The translations under genes were made by a program, and so were the position numbers. The notes beneath the pieces were generated by a model, which did no database searches, had not been told where the DNA came from, and saw only the letters and a list, made by a program, of their open reading frames with translations. From Viola odorata (lineage: Eukaryota > Streptophyta > Magnoliopsida > Malpighiales > Violaceae), in assembly GCA_963691705.1 (NCBI GenBank), contig OY829545.1:13345893-13409892 (forward strand): a stretch of DNA of 64,000 nt, in the 5' to 3' direction. This document shows, one piece after another, positions 35,898-48,065 of this stretch. Each line of letters starts with the position of its first letter. Position 1 is the first letter of the stretch.

Positions 35898-38800
35898 CTA
35901 GTATGGTTGATGCCTCTTTTTCTTGCGACTCCCGTGCGACTTCACAACCAATGGGCTTGTTATCCAAGCTTTAGTTTTGTCAGAAGAATCATCCGTTTTC
36001 CAGTAACATAATCGGCCATCTTCCCCGCCTGTCCATCCAAATACGCCTTGGCTTTGAGCAGATCCTCCCTGAATACCCGACATTGGCAATATGCTTCTGA
36101 CAACACCAGTATGACCACCTCCAAGAATTGCTTCTGGAGACCCTATAGATCCCAGTCCCTTGTAATTTACAGGAAAATAACCTAAAGCACCGGCACCGGT
36201 TCCACCAATCACCCATAGGCTTTCACTCTCTCCAGGGGAATGACAATCTACAAAATAATCAATCTGCAAAACAGAAGGGCATTTGAATAGGGAATATGCT
36301 TTGTTGAAGCGTAAAGAAATAGCTCTAGTGAAAAAGTTCCATGTACATGATGAACTTTATCCATCTTTTGGACAAAAATTATAACTCTAAGCAGGGTTAC
36401 AAAGGGAAAACTAGTCACGTGAGAGACAAGTCCCCGAACACAAACTTTCCTCTACATCTGAAAGTAACAATACAAATGCATGTCAGGGAACCAAAATTCT
36501 ATTATAAGACACCATTGTTACCATGACTGCTGCCCTTCCCACTGTTATAATGGACAATATAAAAAAAATTACAATATTCATTTTGGGCGTTCTTTGCTTC
36601 TGTTTTTTTTTTTACTTTGAAATCTGCTTCTACTTTAACTACCTAGCATTCAGCTAGAGTTGTATACAAGTTGAATTCTCACATCTCAACCTCTCTCATC
36701 TTCAAAATCCCTCTAGACCACACTTTAATCTTAATAGGACTTCTTTATCTTCTAAAACAACATTTTAAACACAATGCAATCAATGTATGATGTACCTTAC
36801 TTAGGCATAAAGAACAGAATTCCATATTAAAAAAGGAAAGGGTAATTAAAAAACTTACGTGGTCTAATCCCCAACTGTCTGAGGCCAGTGAGCGGGCTTC
36901 CAGTAAGTTCGCTTCAATTGTCGAATCCTTCCAATCCCAAATACTGTAGGGTATTTTGTTTTAATTATTTTTTAGACAAAACACATTATGCAACAAAAGG
37001 TGAAAATACTTGTACTAATATATTATTCTAGTGCAAGACAAGTGTGCATGGCTGTGCATGTAATTTGCAAAACCTGACAGGTGATGTCTACAATTGTGCA
37101 GTAGAAAGTAACAGAGCAAAGTACACAGTACAAGTTAGCCTCATGAATGACTAAAAAAGAACAATACCTTAAACTTTCAATGAGTGTCAAACACCAGAGC
37201 TTTTGGTAGTCTTCTCCAAAAAATCCCACCTTCCCGATTGAAGTTCCCACATTCATCACCTGGAAGAGTTTAACCATTCAATTGAAATATTATACATAAA
37301 AGCTCCATAAAACAAGACATCATACATCAAGAGTCTTAAAACAGCGAGGGGAAAATGCATCAATATTTTTAGAGGGGATTGGTTCTTTGAAAATCTTTCG
37401 AAGATGGTGGCCAGTGGCCAACCAGAAATGAGACAAGACCCCAATTGATGTTGTCTCAAACAGTTATATATCTGATCAGATATTTATTGAAAAATGATCA
37501 CTGATTACATGCAACATGCACATATCAGGAAGAGACCGAAGTAATATATATCAAATGTGCATAGAAGAAGACCAGAACCACACCATGTAAAAAAAGAATA
37601 TTAAGTGAGCACACTTTCAATTAAATATTCGCAATGCTAATTAAACTGGCAACACCCCAGCCACTCTCAACAGCCATCTCCATGGGGAGAGATGTTGCAC
37701 TATGAACATGGCTGCAAATCCAAGAACACAGATGGATGAAGAGGGGACATCACTAAAAAAAAATATTACCAATCATAAATTGATCATACAAAGGATGAAA
37801 ATGCAGCTAACTAATTGAAAGTAGCAATGGTATCAATTTTGTACAGGATGGCACTTACAGACTCTAGATGATCATCATCGTTGATCTCCCCTTCAGTATT
37901 AAATATACACATCAACCCATCTACTGAAGCAGAAAGAAGCTTGTTCCGATTCTTGGGGACAAATTGGACCTATGAACAATCATGGAGTTGGCACAGGATA
38001 GAATGAACAATAAGTTTCAAAGATGACTCATAGCACAGGTTACATCTCAACTAATTTGTATAATGAAGCGTCAAGACACAAAAGATAACATTTTTCACCC
38101 AAATTACAAACCTGAGTAACATCATCCATATGGGATTCCTCCAAACATGCAACTTGGTTCTTGTTTCTCCAATCCCAAAAGAATATCTGGGTAAAATGAG
38201 AACCTCACAAATAAACATTGAGCCTCAATGCCCCAGAAAACAATGAAAGAAACCAATAACAGTTTCAAAACAACACAAAACCTGAGACTTAGAGCCAGCA
38301 GCGAGAAGATTATCATTAGACCCTCCAAAGTCAAAGCTGAAAATCTCTTGACCATAGCCCGCATTTATACACGACACCTAAAAGTGCAAACGCCGTTGTC
38401 ATTAATTCACACATACAAAACCACAAACATGAAGAGAACGAGCCAAGAAAGCAGAAAAGTACTTGTTGGAAAGTTCTGGTATCCCAACTTCTGATGGTGG
38501 CATCAGAGGAACAAGAGTGCAACACATTTCCAGAGAAAAAGATTTGGTTGATGGTATCAGTGTGGCCTTTACACTCCCCTTGGTACTGACCTGTCGTTGG
38601 AGAGTAAAGCTTAACCACTTTGGTTGATAATGACACTGCCATTGACGTCCAATCATACCTTGAAACAAAAAACAAAAAAAACGAAACCCAGATAAGAAAG
38701 AGAATAAATATTCCATTCTTAAGTGGTGAATTAGAATGTTGGTATATAAGCATCATAAAGAAAGTTACTTGGGGACAATTTGGAAAACGTAGTCGTTGCC

Positions 38801-38911
38801 GAAGTTGGTCTGGATGGAGTTTTTCAGTCCGAATCTCTTGATTGAATTCGAGCTTGGGCTTGGTGTAGCGGCGTGCTCCACTTCCATTCCTGTAGATTCT
38901 TCTTCCATCAT
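35898..38911 (-). CDS. GTS1: WD40-repeat protein, WDR89/GIGANTUS1 type
   Basis: Eight exons on the minus strand (38911-38769, 38658-38463, 38377-38282, 38186-38112, 37969-37859, 37259-37168, 36943-36859, 36263-35898) give 387 residues, the length of WDR89-type proteins. WD-like repeats are visible: VVKLYSPTTGQYQGECKGHTD, ATIRSWDTRTF, SQIFFWDWRNKN, KNKLLSASVDGLMCIFN, SIWDWKDS and GGEDGRLCYWKTDD. The tail is basic (KSHGSRKKKRHQPY). WD40 propellers are scaffolds for protein complexes. The Arabidopsis relative, GIGANTUS1, affects growth and germination and has been linked to ribosome-related proteins; the biochemical role is not established. Two tandem ATGs (38909-38911 and 38906-38908) could start translation; I chose the first. 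Orthology to GTS1 is by recalled sequence and gene order and is likely but not proven. Confidence 0.88.
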
Positions 38912-40191
38912 TTTGAGGCGCTGTCGTGTGCTTAACTGGAATGGAGGAAGGGACGGGGGTTTTGTTCGGTGGAGGTTTTTAGGGTTTACAGTTCCCGGGT
39001 TTTTTTACCCACTGAAGTTAGATTTTACAGCCAATTTGTCCACCCTTGCCGCGTCATCGACTACCATTATTGTTATCGTTGCCGGTCAGAACTTAAACCC
39101 GGTGTTCTATCATGCGTGGAGTTAAAGTCGAATTCGAATCGATTTTCAACTCGATGGATCATAAATCGGGTCAGATCACAGACACTGTGGCCATTATAAA
39201 AATTATTTGATTTAAATTTTTAAATTTATTTGGTTGTTATATGCTATTATTTTTAAAATATAGATAGTGATTATACTCGAAAGAAAATAGTTTCAAATGG
39301 TAAACATAAATTTATGATACATATTAACCATTTGAAGTTAGATGACCCGCATTTTATTTTATTAAATAAATAAAGTAAATTATAAGTTAAAAAGAAAATA
39401 CATTGTTTGAATATTTGTTCAATTTACTTTATAAGTTTGCTAACCCGTCAAAAAGAAATAATTGTTCTACTGTGAAATTGTAACTAGTTCTTCATCGCTG
39501 AAAAAACGAGAGTTAAAACTTCTCTGTGTGACATCTAATTTATTGACAGTGACACGATTAGAAGGAACAAAGTACATATCTCATTAACGGGCTTCAATGG
39601 CAACACATTGAAATACATGTCATAGAATAGAACCCCATACGAGGCAGAGCGAGAGGCTGCTTCTTCAATTTACAGTTTGCCCACCAAGCTTCAGGTTTTG
39701 AGGTCTTCGGAGGATTATAAAGCGATAGGCAAGTAGAAGCAAGTCAATGATGATATAGATCACAATTTCCAAGCTAAAGATGCAGAATAATCAGATTTGC
39801 GGAATATTGTTTCTATGAACAAGATGCCAGCTAACAACAACAATTCACCGACTCAAATACGAATAAGTATGTTCTGAAGCCATCCGGACTTGCGAACAAA
39901 TGCCAATATTCCCAGAGTAAGAGACGATATTCAAGAAGTAACAAAAGACATGCAAGTTCATAACTATCGCGACACAAATGACCAACCACAATGCCAACTT
40001 CATGCTACCATCGTGAAACAGAACTAAGACTACCAACAATCTAATCCATGAAAACATGTATTGCCAGCACCAGTACTGGGCAAATTTTAACTTCACTCAG
40101 CAAAAGAAAATAACGCTCGTTTAACCAGTCACAGTGACTGAAAAATTTAACCCACAAATTGTGCACTAAATCAGCATCTTAAACTTAACAT
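38912..40191. other. Intergenic region between the WD40 gene and p23
   Basis: This holds the 5' flank of the WD40 gene and the 3' flank of p23. The frames at 38969-39199 and 39845-40096 resemble no known protein. AT-rich DNA fills 39200-39480. Confidence 0.5.
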
Positions 40192-41875
40192 TTATGTGCT
40201 TGGGGTGGCTTCCTTATTCTCAACTGTAGCATCGCCCTCACTTTTGCTAGCATCTTGTTGTTCTAGCTTTACGCCTCCCTCAGGCTTTGACACTTCTTCT
40301 TCTACAATGAGGAACAATAAGATGAATTCAATAATCCAAAAAAAAAAAAAAGATGCCAGAAGCAGAAACAATCTACTGTCTAGATGAGTAATAATACAAC
40401 AATATTATAAAAAATCCTGGAAAACATAGAAGAACAATCTATATCTGGGGGTCCCAAAATGAATGCCAAGTGTCATATTGGAACTGTTACTTAGCAGAAA
40501 CAGAAAATCAATCACGTCTAGAAAGTTTACCTTCATCATCACTGTCGTCAAACTCACCCATTGCATCATCACCCAATCCTCCCATTCCACCCAATCCTCC
40601 CGCTCCACCTCCTCCACCCAATGCTCCCAACATGTCACCGAATCCTTCCATCATTCCACCCCCACCCATTCCTCCCATTCCTCCCATTCCACCCATTCCT
40701 CCCATTCCACCCATTCCTCCCATTCCTCCCATTCCACCCATTCCTCCCATTCCTCCCATTCCACCCATTCCTCCCATTCCACCCATGTCACCAAGACTCT
40801 GAAAAACATCCACCATTAGGGTACAGATCATATCCCACAATAGCCAAGTAATGAATATATGTGAGCTAATATACTTACTGAAAAGTCCATTCCTCCAAGA
40901 TCTGCGTCACCAGGACCTAAAAGAAAGGGAACTTCAGCAACTCCAAAACGAAACACATGGAAAACTTAAGAATCCTAGTCCACAAACTATGATAATCCCA
41001 CATCCAAGAACCGATGTTTTACAGCAGGGTTTAAATTTATTTATACAACCTAACTAAAGCTACAGAACCCAAACTAAGTGGGGAAAAAATTTAAGTAATT
41101 AACCTAGCAAAACACTCAGAGAAAGAACAATATTCGCTCCAACACGTACCAGTATCTTCGTCTTCATCAACCCATTTATCCCAGTCCACTTTGACATAAT
41201 GTGGTGGCTTGCCATCTCCACGCAATAGCTTCTTCCACCATACTGGCTCTGCCTTCTCCAGGATGCAGAAAATGCTCCTCACCCCAATATTTATTTTGCT
41301 TTCCTGCAGTCAGGGAGAAGGTAAAATTTGAACAAGCAAAGAATTGAGACAGTAAACACAATTTAAAATTCACTCACTATACCCACAAACCACCAAACCC
41401 CATCAAATTACAAAAAACACAGGAAATCCATGCTTCACTACACATGATATGCCAACATATTTCACAAAAAACAACTAGCCAACAACCATGTTTTACCTCA
41501 ACATTGATCTTATCCAAGAGCTCCAACTTCAGCTCATATAGATTGTTGCCAGCTCCAGCACTACCAGAGAACGTGAAAACACCCTCTGGATCAACATTGA
41601 CCTTTGCATCCTTAGCATCAGGCAACGACACCGTAACAAACACCTTGTCTACCCTCTGTGCCCACTTCACCTCAGGATGACGACTACAAAACAGCCAGCA
41701 AACCAAAAGAAACACACATCAGAATGATCACAAGATTTCAAATTAAACTAAACCCTAACAGGCACAACAGGAAAGGAACTGAAGAATCGAAGACGAAGGG
41801 TGGCACAAGAGTAAATCCGTGGGAACGTAGGCCGAAGAAACGGGAAGAGGGAGAGATTACAGCAGCTTACCTCAT
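40192..41875 (-). CDS. P23-1: Co-chaperone p23 (HSP90 co-chaperone, p23-1 type)
   Basis: Six exons on the minus strand (41875-41871, 41683-41497, 41303-41150, 40916-40879, 40798-40531, 40301-40192) give 253 residues. The first coding exon is only five bases (ATGAG). The CS domain reads SRHPEVKWAQRVDKVFVTV...KVNVDPEGVFTFSG...LYELKLELLDKI, then INIGVRSIFCILEKAEPVWWKKLLR and KPPHYVKVDWDKWVDEDED. A Gly-Met tract of about 13 GGM units follows, then a short acidic tail ending EATPST. p23 binds the ATP-bound N-terminal dimer of HSP90 in cytosol and nucleus and slows its ATPase. Plant p23-1 is distinguished from p23-2 by this Gly-Met-rich C-terminus, which is present here. All splice sites are GT-AG. 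Confidence 0.94.
40673..40786 (-). repeat. Coding (GGM)n repeat in p23
   Basis: About 13 tandem 9-bp units encode Gly-Gly-Met without interruption. The units alternate GGAATG and GGTGGAATG/GGAGGAATG forms, so the array is a diverged coding minisatellite likely to vary in length between alleles. Confidence 0.9.
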
Positions 41876-42625
41876 GATGTCTTGAAAGGGAAAGTAAGAA
41901 CGTTAAAACCCTAGAAAACAGAGGAAGGACTAGTGTGTTTGTATTTGTGTGCTGAGAGGAGAGATTTATGGGGGTAGTGAAGGAAGAAAGAAAGCAAAAG
42001 CGTCACTCTTCTAGTACTTTCTTTCTCAATTTTGCTTTTATTTCCTATTTTTATCATTTCGTATTCTTTTCTTTCTCATCAAGATAGAATGTCAACGCGC
42101 ACACGTTAACTATTGTGTGTTTAGGGCAGACGTGGCTTATCGTTCGATGATCAAATATCGCAAGAGGTTTGACCAAAGAGTTGAACTAATCAGACGGCTG
42201 GTGATTTTACCTTACGATACGTGTGGAAACATGAGATGTATGTTACCTAACAGTTGGGCTGAAAATTTACATAAATAAACCTAATAAAAATGGGCCTAAT
42301 GGACTGGGTCTTTCATAAATTGGGCTCAAACTCATTAATATTGTAATGAACCCAACTTGAATGGAAGAGGTTTCTTTCATTAAACTAATGGGTTGAGGGT
42401 AACGTTTACCTTCATTTTTTCATGGGCCCAAATCATTAACCCTTTGAAAGTTGCACCGCTAGAAAAAACACCAAAACTTAGTGACATCAATGGGGTCGTT
42501 CCTACCCGCACACAAGGTTTTATTAGTTCGCATGCTCTCCAATGATATCTCGCAGAGTAAAATGTATGAGCCGCTGGTGGTAGCGGTCCATGTTTTCCTC
42601 GATAAATAGTGAGATGTAGAGTAAA
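41876..42625. other. Upstream region of p23
   Basis: This holds the p23 5' leader and promoter. I looked for clear heat-shock element triplets (nGAAnnTTCn) and saw none. The 86-codon frame at 42380-42640 is not recognised. Confidence 0.45.
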
Positions 42626-42770
42626 ACTTAGGTAGATCAACTTAGGTAGATTATGATGTAGGATGATGACACGTGTCCAAAAGTTTCAAGAATAATGGTA
42701 TTCTAGCACTATTTGGGGCACGGGTCATCATCCTACATCATGATGTAGGTAGATTATGATCTACTCAAGT
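42626..42770. mobile_element. MITE, copy 1 of a two-copy family
   Basis: The outer ends ACTTAGGTAGATCA and (reverse complement) ACTTGAGTAGATCA are inverted, and an inner inverted pair is built on ACATCATGATGTAGGATGATGA. The centre (GGTATTCTAGCACTATTTGGGGCA) is shared with the copy at 44952-45068. I could not assign the family to a superfamily because the target duplication is unclear. Confidence 0.6.
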
Positions 42771-42924
42771 TTTTTCCTGAGATGTACGCTTTGTACATAT
42801 TTTCAGGGAAGCAAAAACGATAGCGAATAAGACAGTTGGGGCGGGCATGTGCGTGTGTGGTAGGTTTGAAAACATTTGGGGTAGGTTTGTTTTTTACTCT
42901 AGCCTACCAAGGGGGAAAATAGTA

Positions 42925-43184
42925 CTCCCTCCGTTCTTTAATAACAGACGTTTTAAGATAGTAAAAAAGCGTAAGACAATGATCTTTGATCTTATTTTAT
43001 TTCACATTGTTTTATTTTTACCTCTAATTTCCACTCAAATTACCACACCATCATTAAATTGGGTTGATTCAACAAAAAAAATTGTCATTTGCACAAAATA
43101 TATATTTCGGAAAAGATAAAATGACAAGTACTCCAAATAGTAGAAAAACGTAGAAAAGCGTCAGTTATTAAAAGACAGAGGGAG
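42925..43184. mobile_element. Stowaway MITE (260 bp)
   Basis: The left end CTCCCTCCGTTCTTTAATAA and right end (reverse complement CTCCCTCTGTCTTTTAATAA) are near-perfect inverted repeats extending over about 26 bases. They are flanked by TA at 42923-42924 and 43185-43186. Size and AT-rich interior are typical. A TA microsatellite follows at 43185-43200. Confidence 0.9.
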
Positions 43185-43250
43185 TATATATATATATATA
43201 TTAGAATGTACCGCAATGATTGGACACTGATAACGTCCCAATACTATATG

Positions 43251-43791
43251 TGTTGGGGTGTGCGAACAAAGTCCCACATCGGAAAAGAAAAGGGAGAGAA
43301 AGACTAAATATAAGAGGAGTTGATCCTCTTAATGGAATGAGGCCTTTTGTGAAAACCGTGCGGGCTCAGGCCCAAAGCGGACAATATCATTCCATTAAAA
43401 GAGATCCGGGTTGGTCTTTATTTCTCCAACAAATGGTAGCGGAGCCGAAGGTTCGGCTGGGCCTGAGTATTGGGCTTTGATGTGGGTGGCACGCTGTGAA
43501 TCTTCTGGCCGAACTTGAAAAGTACGGTGGTTCTCCAGGTCGAGAGGTTCGAGGGGGAGATTGGTGGGCCCAATGTGGTTGGCTCTGTGGTACTTAGTTC
43601 GAGGGGGAGATTGTTGGGGTGTGCGAACAAAGTCCCACATCGGAAAGAAAAGGGAGAGAAAGACTAAATATAAGAGGAGTTGATCTTCTTAATGGAATGA
43701 GGCCTTTTGTGAAAACCGTGCGGGCTTAGGCCCAAAGCGGACAGTATCATTCCATTAAGAGACACTCGGGTGGGTCTTTATTTCTCCAACA
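43251..43791 (+). mobile_element. TRIM (miniature LTR retrotransposon) with intact LTRs
   Basis: Two direct repeats, 43251-43431 and 43612-43791, start TGTTGGGGTGTGCGAACAAA and end TTTCTCCAACA (TG...CA termini). They differ at only a few positions. After the 5' LTR comes AATGGTAGCGGAGCC, a diverged tRNA-Met-type primer binding site. GAGGGGGAGAT directly before the 3' LTR is the polypurine tract. ATATG flanks both ends (43246-43250 and 43792-43796) as a perfect 5-bp target duplication. The internal region is about 180 bp and has no coding capacity, which defines a TRIM. High LTR identity indicates a fairly recent insertion. No 5S-like block was seen, so it is not a Cassandra element. Confidence 0.93.
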
Positions 43792-43796
43792 ATATG

Positions 43797-44951
43797 AGTG
43801 AACATTTATTCAACCGTTGGATAATAAATAGTCCATTCATCTTTCATTTTCAATTTCATATTGTCATCTTATCTATAATGGTAGATGAATGCCCATAAAT
43901 ATAGTGTTTGGACATTTATCAATGTGCATGTGTTGTTACCTCCCTCCCCAAAGAAGAGATAGTTTCGAGTCTTACAATCATGTGTTATTTTAACAAATGT
44001 AATCAAGATTATTAAGCTTTTTTGTGTGTGAATTTATGTAATATATAAAGTAATTTTGCAATATTTCGAGAGAGTAAATTGGTCATTTGTCATTTCTATT
44101 CTACTATATAAAAGTGTAACATGAATCTTGGAGTACCCGAGTTTATCTATAAAAGTGTAATATTTATATGGGTACTAATATTATCAGGAGAGTCGTCTTT
44201 TTAGGATTCGAGAATGTTTAAACAATATTTGTATTCTATTCGAAAGAAACTAAAAAAATACCTGACATGAAAAAGAGAAAGATATGATAGAGAAATTCTA
44301 CAAATACGTGATTATAATATTATTAAATAAATCTAATAATTAATTAATAATTTTATAATTATAAAATCTACATTAATTATGCGATATTTAATTTAAAAGA
44401 TTGTTACGGTATTATAAAAATTACGATTAATATATGTTCAGTAATAATATAAAAGGAGGGAAAAAGATAAGGGACACGTTAACAAGAAGATATCTTGCGT
44501 ATGATAGGCAACAACAAAGATATTATGGTGTAGATTTTCTTCACTTGACTATTATTTTTTCCTTTGACATTGGTTTTTTTATTTTTTAATGTAAGTGGAG
44601 GTCGGAGTCGGAATCGAATTATTGAATTCAACCTTATAAAACACAAGTAGCTGCTTCGACGACGAAAGAGACCAATGACACTCAACAGGTCTGGTCCTCA
44701 CTGCTATTTGAATGATTGTAGGATCGAGTTGTGATCTTTTAATTTTCGCTAAGCTTTGAGTTTTTTAGCCGATTTTTATTTTCTTCGTTCAACACATGTA
44801 TTTCTTATATGTCTGATTTAATTAATCAACCGACTTATAAAAATAAAAACTAACTACCCGTTAATCTCAAAAAGGTTTGATATGAAATTCTACATGTGAT
44901 AATTTTGGACAATCTAAATCATAAATATTGAGATGGAACAAACGTGAGTAA
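43797..44951. other. AT-rich intergenic DNA within the repeat cluster
   Basis: I see no gene, RNA gene or bounded element here. Confidence 0.45.
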
Positions 44952-45068
44952 AATTTGGGTACATCATGATGTAGGATGATGATATGTGTCCAAAAATATT
45001 AAGAATGGTGGTATTTTAGCACTGTTTGGGGCATATGTCATCATCGTACATCATGATGTACTCAAATT
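44952..45068. mobile_element. MITE, copy 2 of the family at 42626-42770
   Basis: The ends AATTTGGGTACATCATGATG and (reverse complement) AATTTGAGTACATCATGATG are inverted, and the centre (GTATTTTAGCACTGTTTGGGGCA) matches copy 1. This copy is shorter because it lacks the extra GGTAGATTATGATC block seen near each end of copy 1. Confidence 0.65.
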
Positions 45069-45912
45069 ATTTCCGAATAAATAGGCAACAACCACCGAAT
45101 AATTATCTCCTATGTCTTTTATCTTTTAGCATGTGATTGTTTATTTCGTAGTATAATTATTTTGCCAGGTTGTCAATTGTCATCGTCTTTATTTTCTCCT
45201 ACTTTTTCTCCAAATTGAACCCGTAATATATGAATTTTAAAAACAACATTTTTCGTATTATCAATCTCATATCGGTAGTTATTTCGGATTTGTTTCTGAA
45301 AACGAAATATACCGATATCAAAAATCTCAATTTATTATTTTGGTGTTACGTTTTGGATATATTTATACTTTTTAACACTTGTAAACAAAAGTATTTAATA
45401 GTTAAACACTTAGGGGAAACATTATTCAAAGTTACATCATCAAATATTCAATTAAATAACAAATTAAAATGAAGATGTGTTGAAAAAATCAAAATGCATA
45501 AAAATGTGAAGGGAAAAAAAGTTATAGCATTGTCAATAAATGTTATTGAGATGAATCCTTGTGCACAGCATAGCAAATACTCGAAGGAAGGAGAAAAAGA
45601 GCAATAAAGGACGAGAGAAGAGAGGTGAAGTTTTAGGGGTTTCAATTTTGAGATTTAATTAAATTATTTTTTAGTAGAAAAATCATTCTTAAAAAAAATT
45701 ATTTATTTAGACCGAAACGGTATGTACCGATATCAAAACATCCACCTCAGCTAAAATATTGGCGAGATACACCAAGATAGTTAAGATGGAGACCGAAATA
45801 AAATAGAAGGTTGCTTGTACCGTCTTAGGAAAAAAAACCAACATGTACTGATATACCAGTAAAAACGATACGAGATTGATAATTCTAATTCCTACTCATC
45901 AAGAGGTACACC
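45069..45912. other. AT-rich intergenic DNA with possible decayed transposon sequence
   Basis: The motifs ACCGATATCAAAA (45310 and 45728) and GTACTGATATACC suggest a decayed element like that near 12.2-12.5 kb. No ends or coding sequence were found. Confidence 0.35.
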
Positions 45913-46359
45913 TAGGGCTAAGCATGGACCTATCAAACTCGTCAAACCCGACACCATCCGACCCGCTAAATCCATTAACCCGTCACACTCGTCAATTTAA
46001 CCTACCCGTCAAAAAAATGACAAACGGGTTGGGTCGGGTGCGGGTCTAATCTGTTAAATTTATGGGTATACCTGATCCGTCACTATATACCAATTACCCA
46101 TCATATATAAACTTATTATACCTCAATCCTATTACCCATTACCCACTGATTCGTTGACCCGCCGACCTATCGACCCGATTACCCGCAACTTTTTCACCTG
46201 TGGGTATAAGTAGATTTGTTAGAAATTTAATCGACCCAACCCGACTCATACTCGTGGATTATCTAGGAGGTGAGATGGATGTTGGGTCATAATTTTCCCA
46301 AACCCGACTAAGCGGGTGGATGTGGGATTTTGCTCAAACTCAACTCATGCTCAGCCCTA
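45913..46359. mobile_element. hAT-like non-autonomous element (447 bp)
   Basis: The terminal inverted repeat TAGGGCTAAGCATG (left) matches TAGGGCTGAGCATG (reverse complement of the right end). The flanking 8-mers GGTACACC (45905-45912) and GGAACACC (46360-46367) are a target duplication with one mismatch, the hAT size. Many CCCGAC/GGGTCGG/ACCCGTCA subterminal motifs are typical of plant hAT ends. There is no transposase frame. Confidence 0.85.
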
Positions 46360-47849
46360 GGAACACCCACGAGTTCTCAAATAAAAAAAAAATATTGTAC
46401 ACTATTTCAATTACATGTAATTTTAATCGTAATTTCCGGTTTTAAAAAAAGTGTCATTTTGATAATTTTAATGAGCTATTATATTCTACTATTCAGTTTT
46501 AATCATATTTAACTTTTATCTTCAAAGAGTGAGAAATGAGTGTTATTGAAAGAAAAATCATATTGTTTATTAAAATTTTCACTTCGGCTTTAATAATTTA
46601 AAGTCATCTATGAAAAATCCGAAGGTTTTATTTATTGGAGTAGGTTATGGCATCACCCTTTAAAACTTGTTATTACCCTCATCTTGTTTATTTTTGTGTA
46701 TTTAATTAATATTTTTTATGGATTTTAAAATTTTAAATAAAAAAACTTCTGGTGTACAAAGATTATAAATAAATTAAACCGATTAAAATAAATTACAAAA
46801 TAAAATGGAAGTCAAATGTCGAACTTGGACTCTTTTCGGTATATTTTTTTTTAACGTTGAAGGAATGATTATTAATCGATTTAATCGATTTGTTTTAGTG
46901 AGTCTTAGTATAACTACTATTGATAGAAATTTGTATCTTTTTTAAAATATAACGTCTATAAATTCGATAAAAATGATATCCCATTAGTACCCGAATAAAA
47001 AGGTAATAAAAGGATAGAATATGAGGATGAGAAATTAGAAAAAAATAGAAAAAAAATAGAATATACGCATTAGGAGCATACGATATTATAAGAATATCCT
47101 AGGCTTCGCCATGACGTGACTTGTTAATTACTAGTACTTGGTTTCTTTCATGTACTCTAATTCGATTTGAAGTGGGTTTTGATTTGATAGGCAAGTCTGT
47201 GTTCCAAGTTTGACCACGTTGACAACTTGACTACTACCTCTTCCTCTAACCAGCGAAAAATGGTTACACTTTTTAAACATTTTAAAGTTTATATTAGAAT
47301 CGCGATTTTAGATCATATTAAATTGTTTATTTGTTAGTACTAATTAAAAGATAATATTAAAAATACATAATTTACTGTGAAAGTTCTTGGTTTTATTAGT
47401 TTTATTTTAGTTGATAGCGAGTGAAAGCTGCCCTTCCCATGCATTGTGTCGTGTGTTGGCCAAACAAGTATGCAGATTTTAATTTTTCTTAATTGGAATG
47501 AATACTGTATACTGTATAGTATAATTTGAGAATCACATTAACATATATGGGAGGTTGGTTGAAGGTCCACGTCATATACTTTTCTTGCTTAATGCTTGCC
47601 GCGCTGAATCACATGGTTAAATTACAGAACACCGAGACAGTTCTTCCAAGAAAGAAACAGCCACTTACTTTGATTTTCTTACAAACAAGACAACCAACAA
47701 CATAAAAAGGTTCAAGGTTGAAAACGAGAGAACAAAAAGAGCAGAAAATGCTTTTATTTTGTTCTTGTCCTAAAATAGACCGCAATAATTTCTGCCCTTC
47801 CTCCTCATCTCTCCCATCAAATAAATAAACGCAGCAGATTTCCCCCCTT
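46360..47849. other. AT-rich intergenic region upstream of ABCC4
   Basis: No gene is supported. The last 200 bases become pyrimidine-rich toward the likely ABCC4 promoter; TATATATACAATC at about 47856-47868 is a candidate TATA region. Confidence 0.4.
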
Positions 47850-48065
47850 TAATTATATATACAATCTTCTGTTTTGGTTGGTGTTGCCTCTTTCTTCATC
47901 CATTAAATATATACAATCTCTCTGCAACCAGGAAAAAAAGAAGCAAAACTTGTAGCTTCTTCTTTCCATCGCAGGTTGCTGCAAACAGGGCGTGGGATTA
48001 GGCAAACCTGCCCTGTCTCGTGGCCTGGTGGATTAAATTTTCGATTTTTCGAGTGATTAGATTTG

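Noticed and set aside
38796..39199. 109- and 76-codon plus-strand frames over the WD40 gene start
   Set aside because: They overlap the first WD40 exon and its promoter on the opposite strand and contain no conserved sequence.
40463..40851. Pro/Ser/His-rich plus-strand frames (up to 118 codons)
   Set aside because: These are antisense readings of the p23 (GGM)n exon.
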